64,000 nucleotides of DNA from Doryteuthis pealeii (lineage: Eukaryota; Mollusca; Cephalopoda; Myopsida; Loliginidae), in contig CM042143.1 of assembly GCA_023376005.1 (NCBI GenBank), positions 82,483,630 to 82,547,629 on the forward strand, in the 5' to 3' direction. The notes below the pieces were generated by a model that did not search any database, was not told the origin of the DNA, and was given only the letters and a program-made list of their open reading frames with translations. Position 1 is the first letter of the stretch. Each line of letters opens with the position of its first letter. The position numbers and the translations under genes were made by a program. Positions 11,236 through 21,605 of this stretch are shown piece after piece.

Positions 11236-11671
11236 CCTCCACACACATATGCACGCACGAGCACACGTACATGTATATTATTACTGTATGCTATTCATGT
11301 TCCTGACACTAATACATTATTCTATGTACTAGACATGAGACTTTGATGAGTTGTGGTGCATCTGTGCACTGTACACAATAAATTTCATTATTATTTTTAA
11401 AGATCCTACATTGTTCTTGAAATTTTCGTTGAGACAGCACTTTACAAAAGAGCAACTGTACGACCAATTGCCTCCTCTCGCACAAACCATTTAGGTTAAA
11501 CGAACAAGACATGCTGGACACAGATGGGGAAGTAAGGACAAACTCATAAGTGACTTTCTTGTGTATACTCTTATACAAGCACACCAGTGTTGGCTGACCA
11601 GTAAAACACATACATACAACAGCTCTGTGCAGACATTGGATACCGAATTGAGGATTTGCCAGAAAGCAATG

Positions 11672-11681
<10 letters not shown>

Positions 11682-11743
<62 letters not shown>
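11682..11743. repeat. (TA)n microsatellite
   Basis: About 30 TA repeats, followed by a GA-rich tract to about 11780. Confidence 0.95.
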
Positions 11744-11747
<4 letters not shown>

Positions 11748-12034
11748 AGAGCGAGAGAGGGGAGAGAGGGAGGGAGGGGATAATGTGGGGGATAATATGA
11801 GTGCTATATTTATAAGTAAACAATGTTCAATATCATGGATAGAGCATTTATATCTAAGTTAAGGTCACATCGATATGGAGTAAATGGCGCCTGGTTACTG
11901 ATAGTTTCTCATTTATGCGATCTTCAGACCAAGTGAATTTGGTTTGAAGATTGCAGTATAACGCTAAACTTTATCTGATGGTCAGGCTCCATTTTACTAA
12001 CATTATCGTTCAGAACTAAGATTATAAAATAGAC

Positions 12035-13281
12035 TAGGTACCAACAAAATGTGCGTCTATTTTCATTTTTAAAACAAATTAAAATTAATTAAAACGATTA
12101 TTTAAGGTCGAAAAGTAGTAACATAATGAGCATCAGTAAAAAAAAAATCAAAATTATAATACATATGTAATTTTTCATACATTTTAAACATTAAATTAGC
12201 CCGAAGTTTTATGAAAAATGATGTAAGACTTTCTTCATTTACGTCATAAGTGAAATTAATAAAACATTAAAATGTTTTTAAAAAACGATTTATAACAATT
12301 TCTTCTTGGAAATCAATAGCAACAAACATTAAATAGACTATGTACAGAAAAATTACTAATTTATTGATATTAATTTAAATGAAATATCTTCTTTTTTTTC
12401 AAACACAGAAAAATTAAACACTAAAAAATTCATCTGGGCTTTGTTTACAAAAGAACTAAGTAGGAAACTATGATAGCTGAGATTGATAAAGAAAAAATTA
12501 CCAACAATCCGGTAATTATCTGTTTTTAATAAAATTTTCATTGTTGACTTATCAATCAATGAATTCTTTGTTTTAAATTTTTTAACCGTTTCAATCAAAG
12601 TGATTATATGAAAATAAATCGAAATTCTTTAAAATTAATATTACCATTCACGCCATCCATATGTGCCTTGAGATCAACAATTTATACATCTAATTAATAG
12701 ATAAAATCAATTGAAATATAAATCGCTTAATTTGAAGTTTTAAATTTCATATTTTTAGATTCTAAAAACAAATGTTTAATAACAAGCCTACTTTAGTACG
12801 GTTATCTAATAATTTTTGAAGAAAATTCAATGTAAAAGTTAGGCCACCACCCTTTTAAACAGGACAAATATCGATGTATAATTTTTTCACTCATAATATA
12901 AAAGAAAATTATATTTAATATACAAGAGTAAAAGAAATGTATAAAGTTTTTGTTTTTTTTAATTTTCAGATTTTCGGTACTTATTTTCTACCAAAATCAC
13001 TCCTTAAAAAAAAATGTTTTGCTCTATTCACACCTTCAGTCTTTTGTCTTTTTATTCATACTGTAATTAGTTCCACTTTTATATAACTCCACCGATATTT
13101 TGTGCCGCCAAAATAGGGGGGGTCAAAGTTAAGTGACCTGAAAAAAATGAGAAAGTTTTGAAATAAAATAACTGATACATTATAAAATTCATTTACTGAT
13201 AAATAAACTCTGAAAATTCAATCAGGAGGGTTAAACTGATTTTGTAAAATAAGTCTATGACGTCAAAATTGTTGGTACCTA
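12035..13281 (+). mobile_element. MITE with TAGGTACCA terminal inverted repeats and 8-bp target duplication (hAT/P-like)
   Basis: The ends are TAGGTACCAACA... and ...TGTTGGTACCTA, inverted copies of each other. The flanks are AAATAGAC (12027-12034) and ATATAGAC (13282-13289), an 8-bp duplication with one mismatch. The paralogous empty site at about 7710-7730 in repeat X reads straight through, which supports the boundaries. It has no coding capacity. Related copies lie at 29.9-33.7, 34.7, 36.7 and 47.2 kb. An 8-bp duplication is a feature of hAT and P superfamilies. Confidence 0.8.
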
Positions 13282-13316
13282 ATATAGACATTGAACAGAG
13301 AAATAGGATAGACATT

Positions 13317-13365
<49 letters not shown>

Positions 13366-13694
13366 AGACATTGAAAGGGAAATAGGATAGGTTTGTTTTG
13401 TTTTGTTCTTTAAATCTTTTTTTTTTTTTTTTTTTTTGCTTTTCCTTATGTTTCGGGGGATGAGGGGTCAGGGATTTATCTAATTCTATTTATTTATTTT
13501 GTTATTATTGTTATTAGTTTAGTTTTGTCGGATCTTGGTCGTTTATCCTGTGTACACGGGTCGTATCAATTATTCAAAAATCTTCGTCAAGGGATAACTT
13601 TGTAAATACAATATACAAGTTATTTCCCTTTAACTCTTAGTATTGCTTTTAAATGTTAACTTTTTATGCCAAATAATTGTCGATTTTAATTTAT
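13282..13694 (+). repeat. Composite repeat X, copy 2
   Basis: Continues the text of 11993-12034 after the MITE and matches 7710-8100 with indels. It contains a (TA)n tract at about 13320-13366 and T-rich runs. Confidence 0.6.
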
Positions 13695-13990
13695 TTTCAA
13701 ATACCCGAGTAGTTAGTATTTTCCTGACCTCCCACCAGGCCGGATTAACACAGGGTCTTTTTAACGTGGGAAGACACTCACAAACAGGCCGGTCGTCTAG
13801 CATAAGTAAGGCCCAAAGTGGAGTGTTGCATGTCTTGAACTGCTCAGACACCAGGATGCTGTCCTTAATCATCATGGGCCACCACCCACAGCCAACAAGT
13901 GGCCTCATTGGTGGATTTTACCCCTCTGCAGAGTTGCAGTCGGTGTATTCTTCTGTCCCAGCCGATAGGGCTCTCTATTTCATCAACCAG
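13695..13990 (-). repeat. Long SINE family, partial copy
   Basis: Shares GGCCACCACCCACAGCCAAC and the CCCCTCTGCAGAG block with the complete copy at 26084-26629 in the same orientation. The 171-codon open frame over it (13643-14158) is incidental. Confidence 0.65.
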
Positions 13991-14310
13991 AAATATAAAA
14001 CTGACCACAATATGTGGAGACAACACAATCTTCACTCAGCAGATCAAGATCTTGACTCTGGACATACAACACAATGTTCACTCTGTGGACATGGTACAAA
14101 ATTGCCAGATATACAGTTGTTTAGTAGATTTGAATTGTGTTTAATCTTTTTTACCTGAGGAAGTAATGCTATCTAATTGAACAATTACAATGTGGACGTG
14201 TTTAGGGTTTAAATAATCAATGGGATTTACAAAGTGAGATATATATTTTTTTTAATTTAACTAAAGAAACGAGACTATCTAGAGAAATACAGATGATGGA
14301 TTTGCAGTTG

Positions 14311-14340
<30 letters not shown>

Positions 14341-14345
<5 letters not shown>

Positions 14346-14460
14346 TTTAACATTTTTGAAAAAACAAATGATGTTTATAATTGCTGACAGAAATCTGTTT
14401 CGACCGTTTTCAGCAATTATAAACATCATTTGTTTTTCAAAATTGTTAAATTCATACTGT
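14341..14460. repeat. Foldback element between TA microsatellites, with a hammerhead-like relic
   Basis: Two arms of about 45 bp (around 14341-14385 and 14411-14455) are inverted copies. The loop on the minus strand reads GGTCGAAACAGATTTCTGTC, the GAAA/stem III/cleavage-site half of a hammerhead. The CTGATGA half is shortened, so it is not expected to cleave. TA runs lie on both sides. Confidence 0.7.
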
Positions 14461-14479
14461 CTGATTAACTTCCATTTAT

Positions 14480-14483
14480 TTTC

Positions 14484-14540
<57 letters not shown>
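14480..14540. repeat. (TA)n(TG)n compound microsatellite
   Basis: A TA run that changes to TG repeats. Confidence 0.9.
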
Positions 14541-14541
<1 letters not shown>

Positions 14542-14552
14542 AAAGGATAAAT

Positions 14553-14850
14553 AAAGGAAAGAAAATGTTGAATGGATACAATTGATTTAATTTGCGTTAC
14601 CAACACGTCTTTCAGCCAGGAGTTTGTTCATGTACACATGTATTCTATTTATTATTATTTTAGATATAAAATAAAATAACAATGATAGAAAATTATAAAA
14701 TATTTAAGCATACAAAAAAAAGGGCCTTCATCAGGGAAAAATGTTTGATATTTTGAATACATGTGTACATGAACAAACTCCTGGCCGAAACACATGTTGG
14801 TAACTCAAATTAAATCAATTTTATCCATTCAACATTTTCTTTCCTTTATA
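14553..14850. repeat. Large foldback element
   Basis: Arms 14553-14647 and 14753-14850 are near-perfect inverted copies (for example GAACAAACTCCTGGC in one arm and its complement in the other). The spacer carries CTGATGAAGGCCC on the minus strand, and the arms carry a GGC(C/T)GAAA block, so the layout recalls a hammerhead core with a long stem II. Confidence 0.75.
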
Positions 14851-14897
14851 TATTTATCCTTTCAACATATCGTCAGATTCATTTCCATTTTCAACTT

Positions 14898-14904
14898 TAT
14901 ATAT

Positions 14905-14937
<33 letters not shown>

Positions 14938-14957
14938 TATATGTGTGTGTGTGTGTA
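14898..14957. repeat. (TA)n(GT)n microsatellite
   Basis: TA runs interrupted by AA or ATTA, ending in GT repeats. Confidence 0.9.
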
Positions 14958-15053
14958 TAAAATTTGAAAAATAATTTAAGAAAGAAACAAAAAAAGATTT
15001 TTACTTAATGTTTATTAAATCAACATTTATTACTCAAAGCAAAAACATATATA

Positions 15054-15283
15054 CAAGGTGTGTCAAAAAAGTATTGAGATTTTTTGACACACTTTGTATT
15101 CTGAAAAAAAATAATGTTCCATTCATTCTTCATTTCTATCTTGGTAAATACAGCTTTAAAGTTGGTACTTTTTTGACACACATTGTATTCTGAAAAAATT
15201 AATGAATGGAACTCTTTTTTTTTTCAGAATATATGGTGTGCCAAAAAGTACCAAAAAATCTTGATACTTTTTGACACACCTTG
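15054..15283 (+). mobile_element. Mariner-type MITE
   Basis: The ends CAAGGTGTGTCAAAAAAGTA and its inverted complement are flanked by TA on both sides, the Tc1/mariner target duplication. It is about 230 bp with no coding capacity. Internal repeats of the terminal motif (about 15085-15110 and 15170-15200) suggest a nested or rearranged copy. Confidence 0.8.
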
Positions 15284-15494
15284 TATATATTAAGTGATTT
15301 AGAATATTAACAAGTCTGGTAACCAGTCTAGGAGAAGGAAACACTGAATTCAAACCTGTTAAACTCCACTTAAGAAATTGACCTCGTGTCACATCCTGCT
15401 CGAGCGGAGGGGTTGGTAAATATATATATTAGCTTGCCAGATACCTCTACATTGCATATAAGACTCCTTTTATTTACATTTAATATAGAATGAG

Positions 15495-15640
15495 GCTATT
15501 TACAAGTACTGGTGGTCCATACCATCTGGGAAAACAACCCCACCAGATACAGGTGGCACCATTGGGGGAATTTTACCCCTCTGCAAAGGTGCAGTTAGTG
15601 TATTCTACTACCTCAGCCGACTGGAAAGCTTTTCAGTCTG
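15495..15640 (-). repeat. Long SINE family, partial copy
   Basis: Shares the GGGGAATTTTACCCCTCTGC block and its neighbourhood with 13695-13990 and 26084-26629. Confidence 0.55.
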
Positions 15641-16320
15641 GGATTTTGTATATGTGCTTTGTTGTTATTGTTCAATCTACTCAGCCCAAAATCCAACTGG
15701 TCACATTTAAATAACTACCCAATTCGCAAGCAAAACTGATTTGCTCACATTTATGAATAGCAGTAATGCTGATAGCTTTTTGATTTAGTACATCCAGGGA
15801 CACACATATTTGTTTTGAAGGAGTCCCCGGGAAATTTGATGGGTCCCAACTAAAGTTTCTTAATAAATTGAAGGGTTTTTATTCATGATCTGGGGAAATA
15901 AAGCCACCTAACTCCTACCTTATAACCTATCCTATGTAATTCGTTTCTAAGAAACTATTGAAATATATTTACAGTTACTTTGAAACAGTGAGGGAAGAAA
16001 AAAGAAAAACACTGGGACGCATGGATGATTTTATTGCGTACTTTTAGATTTTTATGCGTCAGGGACGTAGGACACATACCTATCAGCATCTCTGGAATAG
16101 TCTCAATTCACGACTGTTCACTTAAGTTCAAAGGATCATTTACTATATTTTGGTATCGTTCAAATATTTACCATATTTGGCAGACACGTTGTTAAAACAT
16201 CCATTGTGACCTGTCATCTTTTCAAATATTAACAATTTAGTTTTGTATTAAGTCATAATTGCTTTAAATACATTAAATGTTGACAATTTCACAATTTAAT
16301 ATTTTTAGCTTTCAACTGTA
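15641..16320. other. Unassigned non-coding DNA
   Basis: No gene, RNA or recognised repeat was seen. Confidence 0.5.
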
Positions 16321-16324
16321 CAAA

Positions 16325-16390
16325 TTTGGTTGGTTGGTTGGTCGATTGATTTTAACGGCATATCAATCCGTCTGGGTTTATGTCATGCCT
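16325..16390 (-). repeat. SINE 3' domain fragment
   Basis: On the minus strand this ends with the TTGATATGCCGTTAAAA-type block shared with the long SINE and the 5S-derived SINE of this window. Only the terminal domain is present. Confidence 0.5.
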
Positions 16391-16679
16391 AACAATTAGA
16401 AGGTAATATATGTTCTGTATTTATATTTATACTTTTTTAGTAATTGATTTTAACAATGTGTTAGCCTCATTGGGGATCATGTTGTATGGTATTAATTAGG
16501 TTCTATAGTATAATTTTATTTCCCTCAAAAAAGAACAGAATGTCCTTTTATTTTAATACATATTTAAAGTTTACATTTCAAATTGTTTTATTTTTTAATC
16601 CTTTAATGAATTTGATGATTTTACTTACTTAGGGTACAAACTCACTGACATTGAATTTTTTTACTCCCACCCCTCAGGC

Positions 16680-16738
16680 AATATGTTTCAAAAATCTATT
16701 TTTACATTGCCCGGAGGGTTTTTTTTTATTTTGTACTA

Positions 16739-16780
<42 letters not shown>

Positions 16781-16829
16781 GGTAAAATATTTTTACATCG
16801 CCCGGAGGGTGTTTTTTTATTTTGTACTA

Positions 16830-16867
<38 letters not shown>

Positions 16868-16870
16868 GGT
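16680..16870. repeat. Tandem duplication containing TA microsatellites
   Basis: A unit of about 95 bp (TTTTACAT(T/C)GCCCGGAGGG, a T run, GTACTAGTGTGT, a TA run, ATGAAAGGTAAAAT) occurs twice in tandem. A third partial unit lies at 17085-17128. Confidence 0.85.
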
Positions 16871-16940
16871 AAAATGGATATGAATCCGACAATATGTGTA
16901 GAAAATTTTGTAGAAAAAACAAGATGTTAAAAGTTTTGTT

Positions 16941-16984
16941 GACAGAAATCTGTTTCGACCATATGAAGAGGTCTTTATCAAAGC
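16941..16984 (-). ncRNA. Degenerate hammerhead ribozyme-like motif
   Basis: On the minus strand the order is TTGATAA (against the invariant CTGATGA), stem II GACC/GGTC, GAAA, a five-pair stem III (ACAGA/TCTGT) and the cleavage-site C. Two core bases are changed, so activity is unlikely. It matches the half motif at 14385-14413, which suggests both come from one ribozyme-bearing repeat. Confidence 0.5.
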
Positions 16985-17203
16985 AACATTGTAAACGGAA
17001 AGATGAAATAAATATATCATTAATCATGAGGCACAGAACACTCTCGATCAGTACCAGAATTTTCAGGCAATGTTTCAAAAATCTATTTTTACATCACCCA
17101 GAGGGCGTTTTTTATTTTGTATTAGTTACTATGTTTAGAAGAATATGGGGTCTGTGTGGTTGCAAAAATAGTTACATATTTTCTATCGGTATAAGAACTT
17201 TGG

Positions 17204-17378
17204 GTTATTTCCTATAACTCCAACATAAACAAAGGGGAACCACTCTTGACTAATAAATTATTCATTTATTTTCCCATTAAACTAACCCTAATCTTTTTTC
17301 CTAGTAAAATCAATAACTAAATAAATTTATCAGTCAAGAGTGGTTCCCCTTTGTTTATGTTGGAGTTATAGGAAATAA
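17204..17378. repeat. Foldback MITE, copy 1
   Basis: Arms of about 55-60 bp at 17204-17264 and 17318-17378 are inverted copies starting TTATTTCCTATAACTCC. The same element occurs at 47897-48078. Confidence 0.85.
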
Positions 17379-18200
17379 TCAAACTGTGTGTTCAATAATA
17401 GATTATAGCCACAATTCAAATGTTGATCTCCCTTGAAAGAATGGTGCAGCACAATCTTCCTTTGCTACAGAGATTAGTAAATGGCCCATTTAAAATGAAG
17501 CACCAGTTAAGTAAAATGGACTGAAAGACATTAAGATATATAGAATGACATCAGGAATTTTCATATTGTCATTTTTAAAAGAGTAATTTGTTTACTTTCA
17601 ATTGTATACAAATTTTATTCATGGAATTTAGCCTTTCCAATTAGGTGAGATTTTATCTTCTATCCTCAGATTTCAAAAGAATATTTTTTTTTTTAAATTG
17701 AAGTAAATTATCAAATTTAATTGAAAGGCATTTAATTTTTGTAGAACATTCTTTTAGAGCCCATTTAATTAAAAAATAAATAATTTTTTTTTTTAAATAA
17801 CAAAATTAAATATTAAGAATTGAGGGAAAAAAATACATATTGTAGTCATTTATTAAGCTTAGCAAGAGGTCAAAAGTAGGGGGCACCTAGTGAGTATTGA
17901 TCTGCCATTTGCCAATGCCACCCTAATTTTTAGACCACTGGGGACCTGGTCACTTTCAGGGCAATTTCAAACAAAATAGTCCCCTCAGTTTTGAATACTG
18001 TAAATAATGTAAAATAGCTTAAGAAAAATAGAAAAATATTATCTTAGCAGAAGAGATACTGTAGAAATGATACAGTGAGTAGACTAAAAAGTATTAAGTA
18101 TAAATAAATGAAAGTTTTGGAAGGCTGTGATTTTAAGGCATAAGAATCTGACACTTTTTCAAAAGTGACTCTTACAGAATTGAAAACCAGCCTTTTCAAG
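17379..18200. other. Unassigned AT-rich DNA
   Basis: No gene or RNA was recognised. Poly-T and poly-A runs occur at 17680-17800. Confidence 0.5.
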
Positions 18201-18441
18201 TTGTCAGGGTGGCCTAAAGTCGGTATCAGCCAATCAGCGAGGGAGTCTATCTCCTTTTCACTAGCACTAGACCAAGAAGATTGTTTTTGCATCTATGGTG
18301 GAGCGCCACACCTACCATCAGCTCCTTACTTTACCGCACATATCTCTGTGCTACTCATATGCTGAGTTGGCGAGGGCCGGTATCGAACTAGAAACCTTGT
18401 GGTTTCTAGCCGAACACTCTACCAACTGAGCTTACCCGGCC
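18201..18441 (-). repeat. tRNA-derived SINE, family A, copy 2
   Basis: Full-length inverse copy. The head lies at about 18370-18441 on the minus strand (A box AGCTCAGTTGGTAGAGTG, B box GTTCGATACC), and the body runs back to 18201. The 60-80 codon ORFs across it are incidental. Confidence 0.85.
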
Positions 18442-18832
18442 TTTTCAAAATAGGTCCCTGAAGCTGTCGGTCACTTCGTTTTCTCACCTAGTAAACAAGT
18501 TCCTGGGACAATTTCAAGGTGGTCAAGTACGCAGCATTCTTAGTAAACAAATTACTAAGAAAAAGATAAGTTGAACCCCAAACCCACATGATGCTAACAA
18601 GTTTTCACAGCTGCAAATCTCTAAATGCAATAAAGACCATTCTATACAATTCAGCTGTTTGTTGTTTCACACACCAAAAAATTTTGGGGTTTGGAATTCA
18701 TACAAATCGTTCAATGATCTCAAAACCAACAAATCTCAGGTTTTTCTTGAAACATTTTTCTCTCATCTTTAAAATCAGTTTTGGAATTGATTAATGAGTT
18801 TTGTTTTTTTCAAAAATACACCGACTGATGAT

Positions 18833-18985
18833 AGGTGTGTGCCCCCCACCTCGTCTCAGATGCCAAAGCAATCTCCCTAATCTAGGGCTATTGAAAATGG
18901 GATACCCTCCCTCACTGTCTGACTGATACCAACAATAGGCCACCCTGACAACTTTACTTATAAAGAACACTCACCTATCTCAGCA
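18833..18985 (+). repeat. tRNA-derived SINE, family A, 5'-truncated copy
   Basis: Matches the body and tail of family A (for example ACCAACAATAGGCCACCCTG) but lacks the tRNA-like head. Confidence 0.7.
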
Positions 18986-18989
18986 CCTA

Positions 18990-19200
18990 AAAACTTTTAA
19001 GTGTAGAAATTACAAATTCTAGTTTCTAAGAATAAAAAGTAAAAACTTTTAACCTCAAATTTATAGACTTTTTTCTTCCATGTTTTTAAATTAAAGATTT
19101 TAAAAACATGGAAGAAAAAAGTCTATAAATTTGAGGTTAAAAGTTTTTACTTTTTATTCTTAGAAATTAGAATTTGTAATTTCTACACTTAAAAGATTTT
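18990..19200. repeat. Near-perfect hairpin with about 100-bp arms
   Basis: Arms 18990-19093 and 19099-19200 are almost exact inverted copies with a loop of only a few bases. RNA from either strand would form a long duplex. No coding capacity. Confidence 0.9.
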
Positions 19201-19888
19201 AAATTTGGTTACTTAATTATTAATATAAAAATCAATTCTCAGAAATTATCTTATCCAATTTATAAGAAGGTTGATCTATTTTCTTTACAAGGTGAATTGT
19301 TTCAGAAATGAATTTACAATTCAGTGCTATTTTTTTTATATAAATTCTGATTAAAATAAAAAAGGAAACAACATTTAAAATATCTACTTTAATATTTGAA
19401 TCATTTTATAACTTTCAGAAAAAGATCACAATTATCCAGAAATGTAAACAGGATTAAAATAATATGCATTTCATATAAATTATTAAAAATGAATTCTATA
19501 ACATTGTTCATAAGTTGTTTAAGTCAAGGTGGGTACTGGAGGGGTGGGGCCCACACACCTAGTGAAATTTCCCCACCTTCGATTTAAATGAAATCGAAAT
19601 CATAGGTAATGATCAGAAATAAGTGCCTATTCAAAAAATATCAGCAAATTTCAATTATATTAAAGATACTGTAATGGTGGTTAAACCGAGACCTACAAGA
19701 AGAATAAGGCCTAATGGATAGAGTCTGACGTCACTGTGATATCATCATATCTAGTCCCAAGTTTGTTTTCACCCAAACCGATAGACGACACACGTCTAAC
19801 ACCTCAAAGTTTTTTGCAAATAGTCAATGACTTTTTCTTGTAATTATTCAGTTAATCAATTTTATTTTATTTTAATTTATAAACAAAA
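19201..19888. other. Region upstream of the P-type transposase
   Basis: Mostly AT-rich. The block at about 19625-19700 (GCCTATTCA..., GTAATGGTGGTTAAACC) recurs in the same direction at 25815-25875 on the far side of the transposase gene. No terminal inverted repeat was identified. Confidence 0.4.
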
Positions 19889-20042
19889 ATGCCTTTAAGT
19901 GTGTTGTGCCTTTTTGTAATGGGAACTATAGAAATGGGCTGAAAGTTAGTGGTTTTTTTTCCCTAATAATGATAAAATTTTGTGCGAGAAATGGATATAC
20001 GCAATCAGACGAGAAAATTTTTTACCTACAAAGAATTCCAAA
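19889..20042 (+). pseudogene. THAP domain exon 1 of the P-type transposase
   Basis: In the frame that opens after the first codons, the text gives KCVVPFCNGNYRNG, then FFFPNND and CEKWIYAIRRENF. This is the C-x4-C plus tryptophan/proline layout of a THAP DNA-binding finger. The donor GTGAGT at 20043 joins phase 0 to exon 2, which starts VCELHF and supplies the Cys and His of the C2CH finger. The ATG at 19889 is one base out of frame with the finger, an apparent single-base loss in an A run at about 19898. Confidence 0.7.
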
Positions 20043-20504
20043 GTGAGTAATTTTTTTGTATTAAAATTAAATAAATTTAATTTAAACTTCAATAATTGAA
20101 GTATTTTAAAGTATTTGTAATTCACAAAATCAAGTTTAAGACATTAAAAGCGCTGTCTTAAGTTAACAAATTTTTCACATAAGAGCGTAAAGTAAAAAGT
20201 TTTGTAAAAACTCATATTTTAGAAATAAACTCTAAAGAAATTCTCGATATTAATTCATTAAATTCGTAAAGGGATATTTTTATAAACATAAAAGAAATAA
20301 TTCTGATAATCCTAACAATATTTTTGAATAGTTTTATTCATAAATAAATGAATCTATTAAATTAAATTGACCCCGCTACTATTTTGGTTAGTCTTAAATG
20401 CGAGAAAGTAAATATTTGTCTAATGTCTAATAATCCCACAATTTCTTTGATATAAATTTATTCAAATAAAAAAGGGATATTATTATTGATATTATTATTA
20501 TTAT

Positions 20505-20986
20505 CGAACTAAAATTGGAAATCGTCCTCAAAATTTAAACGGAAAATTTTGACAACGACGATTTGCAACACATCAAACTAAATTTTGAAATTAAAATTAA
20601 GTTTAAAAATCCGACTCAAAATACTTGACTTTTTTGTGGGGGTAAATTTTGAAATATCTTCTAAACTAAAATATTCATGTGCAGTTTAGAAAATATTTCA
20701 AGATTCGTTAAATAAATGAAATAAACTAACCTGACTTACCAAAAGAAAAAAGAAAAAAAAAAAAAAGAAAAAAAAAGCCAAGTAGGAAAAAAAATAGATA
20801 AAGTAAATAAATAAAAAAAAGAAAGATTTTTTATTGATGAAATAAAACAATTACTTACCAAAAAAAAGTCAAGTATTTTGAATCGTATTTTTAAGATTAA
20901 TTTTAATTTCAAAATTTAGTTTAATGTGTTGCAAATCGTCGTCAAAATTTTCCGTTTTAATTTTGAGGACAATTTGCAAATTTAGC
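20505..20986. repeat. Inverted repeat inside the transposase intron
   Basis: Arms 20505-20633 and 20863-20986 are inverted copies (for example GGAAAATTTTGACAACGACG against its complement), separated by an A-rich spacer. It looks like an unrelated foldback MITE. Confidence 0.8.
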
Positions 20987-21004
20987 CTTTGTTATCATTA
21001 TTTA

Positions 21005-21130
21005 CTCCTTTTGAGTTTTCACATCAGTGTTAGCTGATGGTCTTTCACTGGAGTCTGAGTGACAGCAAGTCTCCTCAGGTCTCCAGGACTCTTCTGAATA
21101 TTCTGGCAGATTGCAGCAGTACAGTGTTCT
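21005..21130 (-). pseudogene. R2-type LINE C-terminal fragment
   Basis: The minus strand encodes the tail ...ARIFRRVLET and the conserved 3' end that also occurs at 51711-51850. The fragment is about 125 bp. Confidence 0.65.
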
Positions 21131-21605
21131 GGATGGTATCAATCATTATAATTATTGTTATCATTATTATTATTAGTTTTTCACACCAGCATTAATATAA
21201 CAAAATTATTGATAATAAAATAATTCTAATAGTAATTAAATTAATCTCATGTCTTTGTAATTCACAATTGTAATTCAATTGAAATTTAGGACTAAAATTA
21301 AAGGATTAAAAAGGATTAAAATCTATCAAAATTTTCAAAATCATTTTATCCAAAAAATAATTATTCATTATTCTAATTCAAAAAATATATAAATGTTAAA
21401 AATTCTCTCTTTATTTGTACATAGATTTGTCACTAATAATTTTTTGTTGAATTGATAAATTATGTTCCTTAAAGATATCAGAACACTCTTCATTTTTCCT
21501 AGAATTATAAGAAAAATGCTTCATATTGTAGATTTTTTTGCTGACAAACTTTTAAGATTTTTTACAAGGATTTAAAAAAGGTTTTGATTTTTACAATATT
21601 TTTAG

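Noticed and set aside
11561..11800. Opposed ORFs at 11491-11823 and 11561-11800
   Set aside because: Both are mostly translation of a TA microsatellite (Tyr-Ile repeats).
13643..14158. 171-codon ORF as a gene
   Set aside because: It lies across a SINE copy and flanking repeat X, with no domain and no splice or promoter context.
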